64,000 nucleotides of DNA from an uncultured Atopobium sp. (GCA_938045565.1 CALIAZ010000021.1:55746-119745); one strand, 5' to 3'; shown: positions 1 through 8,856, counted from the stretch's first letter. The notes: generated by a model not told the origin, from the letters alone. Numbers and translations: made by a program.

Positions 1-945
1 AAGCTCTTCCATCTGACTCTCTGTTGCCGAGTAGCCAATATAGATACCAATAGAAGAGCAAACCAGCTTTTGTGTTACAAGCTCTAGCGTTAATGCTTCA
101 ACCATCTCTTTGAAGATAAGTCGTGCTCCCTCTATGTCTCTATTGTGGTCAAAGACCTGTGCTGTTGAAACAGAATGACTTTGAGACTTATATGCCTTGA
201 TATCTGCAATGGTGGTTGGCTCAATGCCCCATGCATGGTCAATAAGAATTTCTGCATCAACGCCAAATTCTTTATACAGAGGCTCTGTAGGAGTCATTGC
301 AAGTTGCCCCATAGTATGAATATTCATTGCCGCAAGACGCTTTTGAATACCTGCACCAATATGCCAAAAATCAGTTAAAGGTTTATGGTTCCAAAGTTTA
401 AGCTTGTACGACTCTTCATCAAGTTCACCAAAGAAATTTGGACTGTGTTTTGCCGTGATATCAAGCGCTATCTTTGCCAAATATAAATTAGGACCCAATC
501 CACAGGTAGCAGGAATACCAGTGGTTTTTGCCACGTCTGCACGGATCTTCTCGCCCAACTCTCTTGCCGTACATCCGTAAAGCGATAAGTACGGTGTTAC
601 ATCAATAAATGCCTCGTCAATGGAGTAAACGTGGATGTCTTCTGGGGCAATGTATTTAAGGTACACCGAATAGACATCTGCAGAGCGCTCTACATACAAA
701 GCCATACGAGGAGGTGCTACCTCGTAAGTAAGATTTTTGGGAATCTCAAAAACGCGACAACGTCCAGGAACACCCAGCGCGCGAAGCGCAGGTGAAACCG
801 CCAGACAAATTGTCTTTTCTGTCCTGGTAAGGTCAGCCACAACAAGCTTAGCCTTCATAGGATCAAGGCCTCGCTCAACGCACTCAACTGATGCGTAAAA
901 ACTTTTTAGATCATTAACCAGGTACTGTTTTTGAGAAGGTGCCAT
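1..945 (-). CDS. Y-family DNA polymerase (UmuC/DinB type), 3' end beyond window
   Basis: Translesion DNA polymerase, N-terminal 315 codons; the C-terminus lies beyond position 1. The palm motifs are visible: DLKSFYASVE near residue 12 and YSIDEAFIDV near residue 107, which carries the paired acidic metal-binding residues of the family. The stretch VSPALRALGVP follows the finger region, as in the phage/plasmid-associated UmuC group rather than classical DinB. I chose the ATG at 945 because it follows the stop of the upstream DJ-1 gene by only three bases, implying translational coupling. Polymerases of this family bypass damaged template bases during stress. Whether a LexA site controls it cannot be judged, because its promoter would lie upstream of the DJ-1 gene. 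The assignment to the family is secure; the subfamily is less so. Confidence 0.9.
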   Translation of the reverse strand, partial: MAPSQKQYLVNDLKSFYASVECVERGLDPMKAKLVVADLTRTEKTICLAVSPALRALGVPGRCRVFEIPKNLTYEVAPPRMALYVERSADVYSVYLKYIAPEDIHVYSIDEAFIDVTPYLSLYGCTARELGEKIRADVAKTTGIPATCGLGPNLYLAKIALDITAKHSPNFFGELDEESYKLKLWNHKPLTDFWHIGAGIQKRLAAMNIHTMGQLAMTPTEPLYKEFGVDAEILIDHAWGIEPTTIADIKAYKSQSHSVSTAQVFDHNRDIEGARLIFKEMVEALTLELVTQKLVCSSIGIYIGYSATESQMEEL

Positions 946-948
946 GAC

Positions 949-1521
949 CTAGATAAGCACAATACCTTGGGAGACTTTTTCTGCCACGTCATTACCTACA
1001 AGATAACGAACAATCTCAAGACCAAACTTAAGAGCCGTTCCTGCACCCTGACTGGTAATAAAAAAGCCGTCAACACAAACCGCATCTTGTGTAAGCTTAG
1101 CGCCATTCTCAGAAAGGAAATGCTGAAAGCCAGGATTAGAAGTAGCCTTCTTACCTTGAAGTAATCCGCGCTTTGCATAAATTGAAGGAGCAGCACAAAT
1201 TGCGGCAAGCGCACGACCGTCTGCTGCAAACGCATCAACCGCCTGCATAAGCGGCTCACAAGCCTCAAGATTAGTGGTTCCAGGAAGACCTCCAGGAAGC
1301 ACCAGCATGCTGTAATCGTCAAATGAAATCTGACTGAGCAGTTTATCTGTTAGAAAAGTAACCTGGTGAGAAGAAGTCACGCTCAAAGAATCAGAGATAG
1401 ACACTTTGTCACAAGGAATACCTGCACGATATAGGACATCAACAACGCTCAGTCCCTCAATCTCTTCACAGCCATCAGCAAAAAAGACAGCAACACGCTT
1501 GTCAGTACATGGTGTAAACAT
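949..1521 (-). CDS. DJ-1/PfpI family protein (YajL/ThiJ-like)
   Basis: A 190-residue single-domain protein of the DJ-1/PfpI superfamily. It shows the conserved acidic residue in ADGCEEIEG (about residue 15) and the nucleophile elbow AICAAPSIY with the reactive cysteine (about residue 108). Family members act as stress-linked chaperones, glyoxalase or deglycase-like enzymes; the exact activity cannot be read from sequence. An in-frame start 17 codons upstream exists, but the ATG at 1521 has a good GGGAG ribosome site at proper spacing and begins the normal family fold. The stop lies three bases before the polymerase start, so the two are probably one transcript, which suggests a shared role under oxidative or genotoxic stress (inference). 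Confidence 0.88.
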   Translation of the reverse strand: MFTPCTDKRVAVFFADGCEEIEGLSVVDVLYRAGIPCDKVSISDSLSVTSSHQVTFLTDKLLSQISFDDYSMLVLPGGLPGTTNLEACEPLMQAVDAFAADGRALAAICAAPSIYAKRGLLQGKKATSNPGFQHFLSENGAKLTQDAVCVDGFFITSQGAGTALKFGLEIVRYLVGNDVAEKVSQGIVLI

Positions 1522-1567
1522 CTGACTCCCTTCTCGTCTAAAACTAGTACAAGTGTACGCCTTTTTA

Positions 1568-1608
1568 CACAAAAATGGACACTCAAGTTTGTGCTTGAGT
1601 GTCCAAAA
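1568..1608 (-). terminator. Rho-independent terminator after PTS EIIA gene
   Basis: Arms 1577-1587 and 1594-1604 form a perfect 11-bp stem around a 6-base loop. On the minus strand the stem is followed by ATTTTTGTG. It separates the EIIA gene from the DJ-1 gene. Confidence 0.8.
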
Positions 1609-1659
1609 TTTTACCCAGTTAAACTGTTACAGAAAGTAACCGCCAAGCCCTCTGTAACC

Positions 1660-1672
1660 TGGCGAGAAACCC
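1660..1672. repeat. TGGCGAGAAACCC dispersed 13-mer, first of eight exact copies
   Basis: This 13-mer occurs on the plus strand at 1660-1672, 5447-5459, 15502-15514, 32871-32883 and 51920-51932, and as its reverse complement at 49181-49193, 49570-49582 and 62445-62457. The 10-base core TGGCGAGAAA adds 13512-13521, 13845-13854, 17802-17811, 39223-39232, 49467-49476, 55702-55711, 55774-55783 and 56297-56306. About one exact 10-mer copy in eight such windows would be expected by chance. Sites fall both in genes and between genes. Function unknown. Confidence 0.85.
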
Positions 1673-2130
1673 TACTCCTCGCTAATACCCTCGTTAATAG
1701 CCTGAGCAATAGCTTCTTGATCATTAGAAGCACGAAGCAGAGACTTAAACTCATCTCTCATCAGAAGTACAGCGGTCTTAGACAGAAGCTTAATGTGAGT
1801 AGTGCCAGCTTCTCCATCTGGAACAAGCAGTGCAATAGCAACATCAACGGGCTTCTCGTCAAAAGAAGGCCACTCAAGAGGAGTATTGTTCTTGAATACA
1901 AAGACAGCCGCATCCTTGATAGCAGCATCCTTTGCGTGAGGGACTGCAAAACCATCAGTCATGCCAGTCTCACCCATTTCCTCGCGAGCCAAAAAGGCAT
2001 TGTAAACAGCGTCTGCATCATCAGTTACGCCAGTCTCCAGTGCCTTGTCGGCAATAAAACGCAGGACATCATTACGGCTCGCTACGTTTTGATTCACAAA
2101 AACATTGTCTGCCTTAACAAAACCGCTCAT
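1672..2130 (-). CDS. PTS fructose/mannitol-type EIIA domain protein
   Basis: A 152-residue stand-alone EIIA of the fructose/mannitol family (PTS_EIIA type 2). The phosphorylated histidine lies in GFAVPHAKD at about residue 65, with the family pattern REEMGETGMTDG just before it. Such proteins take phosphate from HPr and pass it to an EIIB domain or act on a regulator. No EIIB or EIIC gene is adjacent, so the transport partner is elsewhere or the protein is regulatory (inference). It is flanked by its own terminator downstream and a 93-bp AT-rich upstream gap, consistent with a single-gene transcript. Confidence 0.9.
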   Translation of the reverse strand: MSGFVKADNVFVNQNVASRNDVLRFIADKALETGVTDDADAVYNAFLAREEMGETGMTDGFAVPHAKDAAIKDAAVFVFKNNTPLEWPSFDEKPVDVAIALLVPDGEAGTTHIKLLSKTAVLLMRDEFKSLLRASNDQEAIAQAINEGISEE

Positions 2131-2223
2131 GAATCTTCCTTCCGTATATTTGAGCTTTTTGGCTCAGTAACTTCGTATATAGTAATAATACTCGCAATGA
2201 AACAAAATTTACCTTAAGAAACT

Positions 2224-3417
2224 TTACTTTAAAGCCATCCTTAAAATCTGTTGAACATCTGTTGTTTTAAGCTGCATAAAGTTACCCGCATGATCTCCGC
2301 CACGGGCGTCAATAGCTCCCTGAGCCATCTGGAGAATATCTTCTTCTGAAGGGTTTACTCCAAGCTCAGCAAGAGAGGTTGGCATACCAATTGCATGACA
2401 CCATTGATTCCAAGCTTCAATTCCTGCAAGGCCAGTAGCGGTTGAATTATGGAAGTTGTTTTGAACTCCAAAAACATTTACCGCAAACTGCGCAAAACGC
2501 TTTGGATCTTGACTCATAACATACTGGGCCCAACTTGCCCAAATAGCGGTAAGGCCAGCACCATGAGCTACATCGTACTTTGCACTAAGCTCATGTTCAA
2601 TGGCATGAGAAGCAAAATCGCTTACGCGACCTGTTCCAGTAAGCCCGCAGTGAGAAAGCGACGATGCCCAAAGCAAGTCTGCGCGCGCTGCATAGTTATT
2701 CGGTTCTTTAATGGCTATCAGCACTGCTTCTTTTACTGTACGCAAAAGACCTTCAGCCAGCTCATCGGTAAGTGCAACGTCTTTCTCAAGCGTAAAGTAA
2801 CGCTCCATAGTATGCATCATAATGTCAGCACCTGTTGATGCTGTCTGATATGCACTCACGGAATAGGTGAGCTCTGGGTTCATGATAGCAAAAGAGGGAC
2901 GACCACTTTGATGGTGATAAGAGCGTTTAAGGATACGTCCATCAGTCAGCGTAATATTCATGACGGAAGAATCCGAGGTCTCAGAGCCAGTTCCTGCAAT
3001 TGTAGAAATGACTCCTATAGGAGTTACTTTTGAAACACCAACCTTATGTAAATAAAGGTCTTCAAGAGAAACGTCATTAGCTAAGCCATACGCAATTGCT
3101 TTAGCAGAATCCATTACAGATCCGCCGCCGATAGCCAAAATGAAATCAACGCCCTCGCGTTTACCCAGTTCTATAGCTTCTTCTGCAAGTTCTAAACGAG
3201 GATTAGGAACAACTCCACCACAATCAACAAAAGCAATTCCGGCGTTGCTCAAAAGCTGATGAATCTGATCAAGTAAGCCGCTCTTTATCACATGGTTGCC
3301 GCCAAAATGCACCAGCACCTTGGTGCCACCATGAGCAGAAACAAGCTCTGCCACACGAAGCTGAGTATCTTTTCCAAAAACTATCTGAGTAGGTACGACA
3401 TACTCAAAATTAACCAT
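2224..3417 (-). CDS. Iron-containing alcohol dehydrogenase (butanol dehydrogenase-like)
   Basis: A 397-residue group III (iron-dependent) alcohol dehydrogenase, resembling the NADH-dependent butanol dehydrogenase branch. The nucleotide-binding motif AIGGGSVMDSAKAIA is at about residue 94. Metal-ligand histidines are seen in SDFASHAIEHELS and YDVAHGAGL, about residues 265-285. It likely reduces aldehydes to alcohols to regenerate NAD(P) during fermentation; the substrate is not determined by sequence. The start is 35 bp after the DegV-family gene on the same strand, so they are probably cotranscribed. Confidence 0.88.
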   Translation of the reverse strand: MVNFEYVVPTQIVFGKDTQLRVAELVSAHGGTKVLVHFGGNHVIKSGLLDQIHQLLSNAGIAFVDCGGVVPNPRLELAEEAIELGKREGVDFILAIGGGSVMDSAKAIAYGLANDVSLEDLYLHKVGVSKVTPIGVISTIAGTGSETSDSSVMNITLTDGRILKRSYHHQSGRPSFAIMNPELTYSVSAYQTASTGADIMMHTMERYFTLEKDVALTDELAEGLLRTVKEAVLIAIKEPNNYAARADLLWASSLSHCGLTGTGRVSDFASHAIEHELSAKYDVAHGAGLTAIWASWAQYVMSQDPKRFAQFAVNVFGVQNNFHNSTATGLAGIEAWNQWCHAIGMPTSLAELGVNPSEEDILQMAQGAIDARGGDHAGNFMQLKTTDVQQILRMALK

Positions 3418-3452
3418 TACTAAAGACCTTTCTTACCTACTCAAACAACAAC

Positions 3453-4337
3453 TTAAGCGCGAGGTTCTTCTCCCCACCAGAACGTTGCAACAGTTCCAGG
3501 ACCAGTATGAACACCAATAGTTGCGCCAATAGCAAAAATATTGATGTCTCCTACCTGAGGAAGCTTTTTTTGAATAAGCTCTTTAACAGCCTCGGCATCA
3601 GAGGCGCACTCAGAGTTAGAAATAAATACCTTATGTGCGTAAGAACTTTGGCGCTCAGCAGTTTGAGTCATAACCTCAACAACACGAGCAATTGCTTTCT
3701 TCTTACCACGTGCCTTCTCTTTAACAGCCAAAGATCCGTCAGCTTCAACATCCATAACAGGACAAATATTAAGCATGCCGCCAAGCAAACCAGCTGTCTT
3801 AGAAATGCGACCGCCACGAACAAAGAAAGTCAAATCTGTTGAGAAGAACCATCCATACACACGGTGACGAGCTTCTTTAGCCCAAGCAACTACCTCGTCA
3901 AAAAACAAGCCCTCATCACGCTTATCGGCAAGACCATCTACAAGCAGGCCATATCCAGAAGACGCCTGAAGAGAGTCAACAACCTCAATCTTCCTATCTG
4001 GGAATTCCTGCTCAATCTCTGCCTTTGCCTGGCAGGCAGACTCATATGTTCCAGAAACGCCTGAACTCAACGTAACATGAAGAACGTCTTTGCCTTCCTC
4101 AAGGAAAGGACGCCAGAAGGCCATGTACTCACCAATTGATACCTGTGAAGTACGACACTCAGCCCCTGCAAGCATCTTTTTATAAAGATCAGCTGGTGCA
4201 TTAGTGCGACCAAAGTCATCCTTGCACTGAACACCATCAAGCTCGTAATTAAAATACACGTATTTTATATCACGTGACTGAAGGTACTTCTCACTTACAT
4301 CGGCCGTAGAACAACAGGTCAGAACGTAGTTGGACAT
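3453..4337 (-). CDS. DegV family fatty-acid-binding protein
   Basis: A 294-residue DegV/FakB-type protein. The N-terminal CSTADVSEKY and the TLSSGVSGTYESA motif (about residue 93) match the fatty-acid carboxylate-binding loops of the family, and the length is usual. FakB proteins present fatty acids to the kinase FakA; no fakA is nearby, so the partner is unknown. The ATG at 4337 was chosen over an upstream in-frame start because AAGGAGAC sits just before it. It appears to lead a two-gene transcript with the alcohol dehydrogenase and is divergent from the EamA transporter. Confidence 0.88.
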   Translation of the reverse strand: MSNYVLTCCSTADVSEKYLQSRDIKYVYFNYELDGVQCKDDFGRTNAPADLYKKMLAGAECRTSQVSIGEYMAFWRPFLEEGKDVLHVTLSSGVSGTYESACQAKAEIEQEFPDRKIEVVDSLQASSGYGLLVDGLADKRDEGLFFDEVVAWAKEARHRVYGWFFSTDLTFFVRGGRISKTAGLLGGMLNICPVMDVEADGSLAVKEKARGKKKAIARVVEVMTQTAERQSSYAHKVFISNSECASDAEAVKELIQKKLPQVGDINIFAIGATIGVHTGPGTVATFWWGEEPRA

Positions 4338-4541
4338 ACAAGTCTCCTTGAAATATCTTCTTGCATAAAAACAATCGCACACATTTATTTTTCCTTGTAA
4401 GAGTGAGTATACTTCTTATCTCATTTTTATGCTGCTTGTGCGGCGTTTCAAATGCAAAATCACGTATACTTGCACGCGTTTGTTTTTTCTCAAAGCATTA
4501 CCTACAACGTTACTTTTATCTTCGACGGAAACGGATAGCAC

Positions 4542-5489
4542 GTGACTTCATCAGATCTTTCTACTAGAAATTCTTCCAAACTCACATTAGACACCTCTTC
4601 TGCGCTGGTATGGAAGTTTGCTCTTCTTGTTTGCGCGCTTGTCTGGGGAGGATCGTTTGTCGTTATCAAAGATGCAATCAACTACATCCCCACCGCCTGG
4701 TTGATGACTTTGAGGTTTACACTTTCTGTTATCGTAGTCGGAATCATCTTTAGAAAAAGACTTAAAAAGAATCTTGATATCAGACACCTTACATTTGGTG
4801 CACTCTTAGGAATTCTAAATGGCTTTGGATTTCTTTTTCAAAACGGAGCGCTTGCTTACACTACAGCGGGTAAAACAGCCTTTATCGCCTCTATCTATTG
4901 CGCAATGATTCCGTTCGTCAACTGGCTTATTGCAAAAAAGAAACCCCATATCTCCAGTATTATTGCTGCCTGTATGTGTGTTGCGGGAATTGGCCTTATC
5001 TCACTTGGGACAGACTTCTCATTTTCCTTTGGTGTTGGCGAACAAATGGCTCTCATATCAGCAATTATTTTCGCATTTGTTTTTGTACTTACTGCAGAAC
5101 TTTCACACAAGCTCGATATCATTACACTTACCATAATTCAGCTTGGTGTAAGCACCCTTCCTTGTCTAGGTTGGGCTCTCTGTTTTGAAACTATGCCAAA
5201 CTTTTCTCAAATTCCTTCTACTGCGTGGATAGCGCTTGCATACATCATTTTCATTGCAACTGCTCTTACTGGTGTACTACAAAATCGATCACAGAAATCT
5301 GTTGCACCTGTTCAAGCATCACTTATCATCTCTTTGGATACCATTTTTGCAGCAGTTTTTGGTGTCATCTTCCTTGCAGAAATTATTACTCCCACGATTT
5401 TCCTTGGCTTCATTGTTATCTTTGTTGCAATCTTTATCAGTGAACTTGGCGAGAAACCCGCAGAGTCCCAAACCTCTTCAAAAAGCTAA
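4542..5489 (+). CDS. DMT superfamily transporter (EamA/RhaT type)
   Basis: A 315-residue inner-membrane protein with a short polar N-terminus and about ten hydrophobic segments in two EamA repeats. LVWGGSFVVIKDAI near residue 36 is the typical first-helix signature. Members export or import amino acids, sugars or metabolites; the substrate cannot be predicted. It starts with GTG and has a weak ribosome site, so the start is less sure than the frame. It is one of only two plus-strand genes and meets nrdG tail to tail at a shared terminator. One exact copy of the dispersed 13-mer lies in codons near its 3' end (ELGEKPAE). Confidence 0.88.
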   Translation: MTSSDLSTRNSSKLTLDTSSALVWKFALLVCALVWGGSFVVIKDAINYIPTAWLMTLRFTLSVIVVGIIFRKRLKKNLDIRHLTFGALLGILNGFGFLFQNGALAYTTAGKTAFIASIYCAMIPFVNWLIAKKKPHISSIIAACMCVAGIGLISLGTDFSFSFGVGEQMALISAIIFAFVFVLTAELSHKLDIITLTIIQLGVSTLPCLGWALCFETMPNFSQIPSTAWIALAYIIFIATALTGVLQNRSQKSVAPVQASLIISLDTIFAAVFGVIFLAEIITPTIFLGFIVIFVAIFISELGEKPAESQTSSKS

Positions 5490-5514
5490 GGCTCTCTCCA
5501 TAAAATGTACCTAA

Positions 5515-5543
5515 GAAAAAAGCCCGCAGACGCGGGCTTTTTT
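5515..5543. terminator. Bidirectional terminator between EamA gene and nrdG
   Basis: Stem arms 5522-5527 and 5532-5537 (GCCCGC/GCGGGC) with loop AGAC. A-rich sequence precedes and six T follow, so it can work on both strands for the two convergent genes. Confidence 0.85.
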
Positions 5544-5561
5544 AAATGCGATGAGCAGCTT

Positions 5562-6104
5562 TTACATCTCACGAGAGCTCATCATAGGTCCATCAGACCA
5601 AAGCGTAATCTCTCCTGAAGCCAGTGTTTTAGGGACATCAATAAGACGCTGATTGGAAGAACCTCTAAAACGCAGCGTAATGTCATGAAGGCTCTGAACC
5701 CATGGACCGTCTACGAGAACATCTATACAAGACAGAATGCGGTCAGTGTACTCTGTGTGCCACTTTCCCTCGGTCAGCTGATCCCAGGTGTGACCTGAAT
5801 ACATCCAAATGCTCTTTTGTGGATAGGTAGCTCTGACCTTCTCGACAAACTCAACAAGGCCTTCTTGGTTTTCTGGCTCAAATGGTTCTCCACCAAGGAT
5901 GGAAAGACCGTTGATATAGACAGGTGCAAGCGAATCAATAATCTCTTGCTCAACTTCTGGAGTAAACTCTCCTCCGCTCTTGAAGTCCCATGCCTCGTAA
6001 TTAAAGCAGCCTTCACAGCGCAGGCGACAGCCTGAAACAAACAGAGTTGTTCTTACGCCAACACCGTTTGCAATGTCTGAAAACTTAATATTTGAATAGT
6101 TCAT
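5562..6104 (-). CDS. nrdG: Anaerobic ribonucleotide reductase activating protein
   Basis: A 180-residue radical SAM activase that installs the glycyl radical on NrdD. The cluster-binding pattern CRLRCEGC (C-x3-C-x2-C) is at about residues 26-33, with the glycine-rich SILGGEPFEPEN motif near residue 69. It lies downstream of nrdD, separated by 113 bp that hold a terminator-like hairpin, so activase expression may be set partly by readthrough or by its own promoter. Together they reduce ribonucleotides without oxygen, which fits an anaerobe. Confidence 0.95.
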   Translation of the reverse strand: MNYSNIKFSDIANGVGVRTTLFVSGCRLRCEGCFNYEAWDFKSGGEFTPEVEQEIIDSLAPVYINGLSILGGEPFEPENQEGLVEFVEKVRATYPQKSIWMYSGHTWDQLTEGKWHTEYTDRILSCIDVLVDGPWVQSLHDITLRFRGSSNQRLIDVPKTLASGEITLWSDGPMMSSREM

Positions 6105-6119
6105 ACATAACCTTTGATG

Positions 6120-6148
6120 GGTAACTTCCGCATATTGTGGATGTTACC
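6120..6148. promoter_or_regulatory. Inverted repeat upstream of nrdG
   Basis: GGTAACTTCC (6120-6129) and GGATGTTACC (6139-6148) form a near-perfect inverted repeat, with one mismatch, 16 bp before the nrdG start. It could be an operator or an mRNA hairpin; no match to a known factor is claimed. Confidence 0.4.
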
Positions 6149-6154
6149 TGGTAG

Positions 6155-6201
6155 AGATAATAAAAACGAGCAGAAGGGCTCAGGCGCTCTTCTGCTCGTT
6201 T
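6155..6201 (-). terminator. Terminator between nrdD and nrdG
   Basis: Perfect 13-bp arms 6164-6176 and 6189-6201 with a 12-base loop. On the minus strand a TTATTAT stretch follows directly. It ends nrdD transcripts while possibly allowing readthrough to nrdG. Confidence 0.8.
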
Positions 6202-6217
6202 GTCTAGTACATAAAAC

Positions 6218-8440
6218 TCAGAGGTGAAGGACGCGGTCCTTAATCTCCTGGGTACGTCCCTGGTTCCAGAACTGGGTACCAATGTAGCCGCAGGTACGAC
6301 GAGCAACGTTCATCTTGGTCTGGTCACGGTTGCCGCAGTGTGGGCACTCCCAAACCAGCTTGCCGTCCTCCTCAACAATCTGAATCTCACCGTCATAACC
6401 GCACTCCTGGCAGAAGTCAGACTTGGTATTGAGCTCTGCATACATGATGTGGTCATAGATGAACTGCATGACACTGAGGACAGCCTCAATGTTGTCCTGC
6501 ATGTTAGGGACCTCAACGTAAGAGATTGCTCCACCTGGAGAAAGACGCTGGAACTCAGACTCAAACTGAAGTTTCTGGAATGCATCAATCTCTTCTGCAA
6601 CGTGAACGTGGTAGCTGTTGGTGATGTAGCCCTTATCAGTGATGCCAGGGATAACACCAAAGCGACGCTGAAGTGCCTTAGCAAACTTGTAGGTGGTGGA
6701 CTCAAGAGGAGTTCCGTAGAGGGAATAATCGATATCCTCTGCTTCCTTCCACTCGGTGCACTTATCGTTCATGTGCTGCATAACCTGGAGAGCAAATGGA
6801 GTTGCCTCTTTATCGGTGTGGCTGTGACCAGTCATAGCCTTAACGCACTCATACAGACCTGCATAACCAAGGGAGATGGTGGAGTATCCGCCATAAAGCA
6901 GTGGATCGATAACCTCACCCTTGTCCAGACGAGCAAGTGCGCCATACTGCCAAAGGATAGGAGCAGCATCAGACAGGGTGCCCTTCAGGCGATCGTGACG
7001 AGCGCGAAGTGCGCGGTGGCAAAGCTCAAGACGCTCATCAAAGATCTTCCAGAACTTGTCCATATCACGACCAGCAGAAAGAGCAACGTCAGGAAGGTTG
7101 ATAGTTACAACACCCTGGTTGAAGCGGCCATAGTACTTAGGCTTGTTTGGCTCATAGTTCTTAGCGCGAGCAACGTTGTTGAAGCCATTACCAGAACGGT
7201 CTGGAGTCAGGAAGGAACGGCAGCCCATGCAAGTGAAGGTATCGCCCTCGCCTTCCTTCTCGCCCTTAGAAAGCTTGTACTCCTTCATCTTCTTCTCAGA
7301 GATGTAGTCAGGAACAAGACGGCGAGCGGTGCACTTTGCAGCCATCTGAGTGAGGTAGTAGTACTTGGAATCCTCGTAAACGTTGTCCTCTTCAAGAACG
7401 TAGATGAGCTTAGGGAATGCAGGAGTAATCCAGACACCCTCCTCGTTCTTTACGCCCTGGTAACGCTGACGGAGCATCTCTTCAATGATGAGTGCAAGGT
7501 CCTGCTTCTCCTGCTCATTCTTTGCCTCGTTAAGGTACATGAAGACGGTGATGAAAGGAGCCTGGCCGTTGGTGGTCATCAAAGTGACAACCTGGTACTG
7601 AATGGTCTGAACGCCACGAGAAACCTCGTCACGAAGGCGCTTCTCAACCATCTCGTTGAGCTGCTCAGCAGAGAGCTCAACACCGACGGAGTTCATCTCC
7701 TCCATAACAGTCTTGCGGATCTTCTTACGAGAAACATCAACAAAAGGAGCAAGGTGTGCCAGGGAGATGGACTGACCGCCGTACTGGCAGGATGCTACCT
7801 GAGCAATAATCTGAGTTGCAATGTTGCATGCCGTAGAGAAGCTGTGTGGACGCTCAATCAGAGTACCGGAGATAACAGTGCCGTTCTGCAGCATGTCATC
7901 AAGGTTGATGAGGTCACAGTTGTGCATGTGCTGTGCAAAGTAATCGGAATCGTGGAAGTGGATAAGGCCCTCGTTGTGAGCAGCAACAATATCCTCTGGA
8001 AGGAGCTCGCGCTGAACGAGGTCCTTAGAAACCTCACCAGCCATGTAGTCACGCTGAACAGAAACAACGGTAGGGTTCTTGTTGGAGTTCTCCTGCTTGA
8101 CTTCCTCGTTGTTGCACTCAATCAGAGATAGAATCTTGTCATCGGTGGTGTTCTTATGACGCTTCTGGTTCTGAATGTAGCGGTAAATGATGTACTTACG
8201 AGCAACCTCAAAGCGGTCAAGAGCCATGAGCTGATCCTCGACAAGGTCCTGGACCTCCTCGACGGTGACGGTGTGTCCAGCCTTCTCGCACTCATCGGTA
8301 ACGTTGAGGGAAGCAAACTGAATCTCACGCTCAGTCAGGCGCTGATCCTCAGGGACCTCTGCGTTAGCCTTAGCGATTGCGTTAACAATCTTCTCTACCT
8401 CGAAGGTGACCTCTGAGCCATTGCGCTTGATAATCTTCAT
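6218..8440 (-). CDS. nrdD: Anaerobic (class III) ribonucleoside-triphosphate reductase
   Basis: A 740-residue catalytic subunit. The N-terminal ATP-cone (MKIIKRNGSEVTFEVEKIV onward, about residues 1-90) is the allosteric site. The C-terminus has four zinc cysteines (CQECGYD and CPHCGN) and the glycyl radical site RRTCGYIGTQFWNQGR. It makes dNTPs from NTPs with formate or thioredoxin-type reductant under anoxic conditions. The ATG at 8440 follows AAGGAGT; an earlier in-frame start lacks a ribosome site and would precede the ATP-cone. It is preceded by a tandem pair of NrdR-box-like sites, indicating repression tied to the nucleotide pool. Confidence 0.97.
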   Translation of the reverse strand: MKIIKRNGSEVTFEVEKIVNAIAKANAEVPEDQRLTEREIQFASLNVTDECEKAGHTVTVEEVQDLVEDQLMALDRFEVARKYIIYRYIQNQKRHKNTTDDKILSLIECNNEEVKQENSNKNPTVVSVQRDYMAGEVSKDLVQRELLPEDIVAAHNEGLIHFHDSDYFAQHMHNCDLINLDDMLQNGTVISGTLIERPHSFSTACNIATQIIAQVASCQYGGQSISLAHLAPFVDVSRKKIRKTVMEEMNSVGVELSAEQLNEMVEKRLRDEVSRGVQTIQYQVVTLMTTNGQAPFITVFMYLNEAKNEQEKQDLALIIEEMLRQRYQGVKNEEGVWITPAFPKLIYVLEEDNVYEDSKYYYLTQMAAKCTARRLVPDYISEKKMKEYKLSKGEKEGEGDTFTCMGCRSFLTPDRSGNGFNNVARAKNYEPNKPKYYGRFNQGVVTINLPDVALSAGRDMDKFWKIFDERLELCHRALRARHDRLKGTLSDAAPILWQYGALARLDKGEVIDPLLYGGYSTISLGYAGLYECVKAMTGHSHTDKEATPFALQVMQHMNDKCTEWKEAEDIDYSLYGTPLESTTYKFAKALQRRFGVIPGITDKGYITNSYHVHVAEEIDAFQKLQFESEFQRLSPGGAISYVEVPNMQDNIEAVLSVMQFIYDHIMYAELNTKSDFCQECGYDGEIQIVEEDGKLVWECPHCGNRDQTKMNVARRTCGYIGTQFWNQGRTQEIKDRVLHL

Positions 8441-8573
8441 GTGCAAACTCCTTGAACAAACGTTGGTGAAAGCAACGCTTTCATGCGTGTTTAATTGGAT
8501 TATCACTGCGGTTCCTAAGCTTTTGCCTAAGCGAAGTGGTTGGGAGCCCGCTTGTGTGATGGGAACTACTATG

Positions 8574-8621
8574 CCACAACTTATAGTGTTTGGGTTCGAG
8601 AACTATAACAATATATTGTAA
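8574..8621 (-). promoter_or_regulatory. Tandem NrdR boxes controlling nrdD
   Basis: Box 1 (8574-8589, CCACAACTTATAGTGT) matches the known 16-bp NrdR consensus at 13 positions. Box 2 (8606-8621, TAACAATATATTGTAA) matches at 12 and has a perfect palindromic core. They are exactly 32 bp apart, three helical turns, the usual arrangement for cooperative NrdR binding. A -10-like TATAAG lies inside box 1 on the minus strand. The factor gene itself is not in the window. Confidence 0.75.
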
Positions 8622-8828
8622 AATTTCCACACGAATACAAAATTATGTATTGACACGTTACGGCAACCAATATCTCTGCAGGTAGAAAATTAGCTAGAAA
8701 CTTCGCTAATTACAAAATTTATTAATGGTCAAAAAATAATTCGATTTTTTGTATGTAGGCATTCGTCGCCTTTCACAAATGCGCCACAATTCGCCCTTCG
8801 GTGCTCACTTTTGTTGAGCATTTAGACA

Positions 8829-8856
8829 ACAAAAAGCCGACACAAAATGTCGGCTC
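8829..8856 (-). terminator. Terminator after glycosyltransferase gene
   Basis: Arms 8836-8842 and 8848-8854 (GCCGACA/TGTCGGC), loop CAAAA, followed on the minus strand by TTTTTGTTG. It lies six bases past the gene end. Confidence 0.88.

Noticed and set aside
1..945. Mobile element or prophage origin for the UmuC-type polymerase
   Set aside because: Related polymerases occur on phages and plasmids, but no integrase, transposase or phage gene is visible in the window and the G+C looks host-like.
6124..6139. NrdR box before nrdG
   Set aside because: Only about 9 of 16 positions match and only one half-site is recognisable, unlike the clear tandem pair before nrdD.
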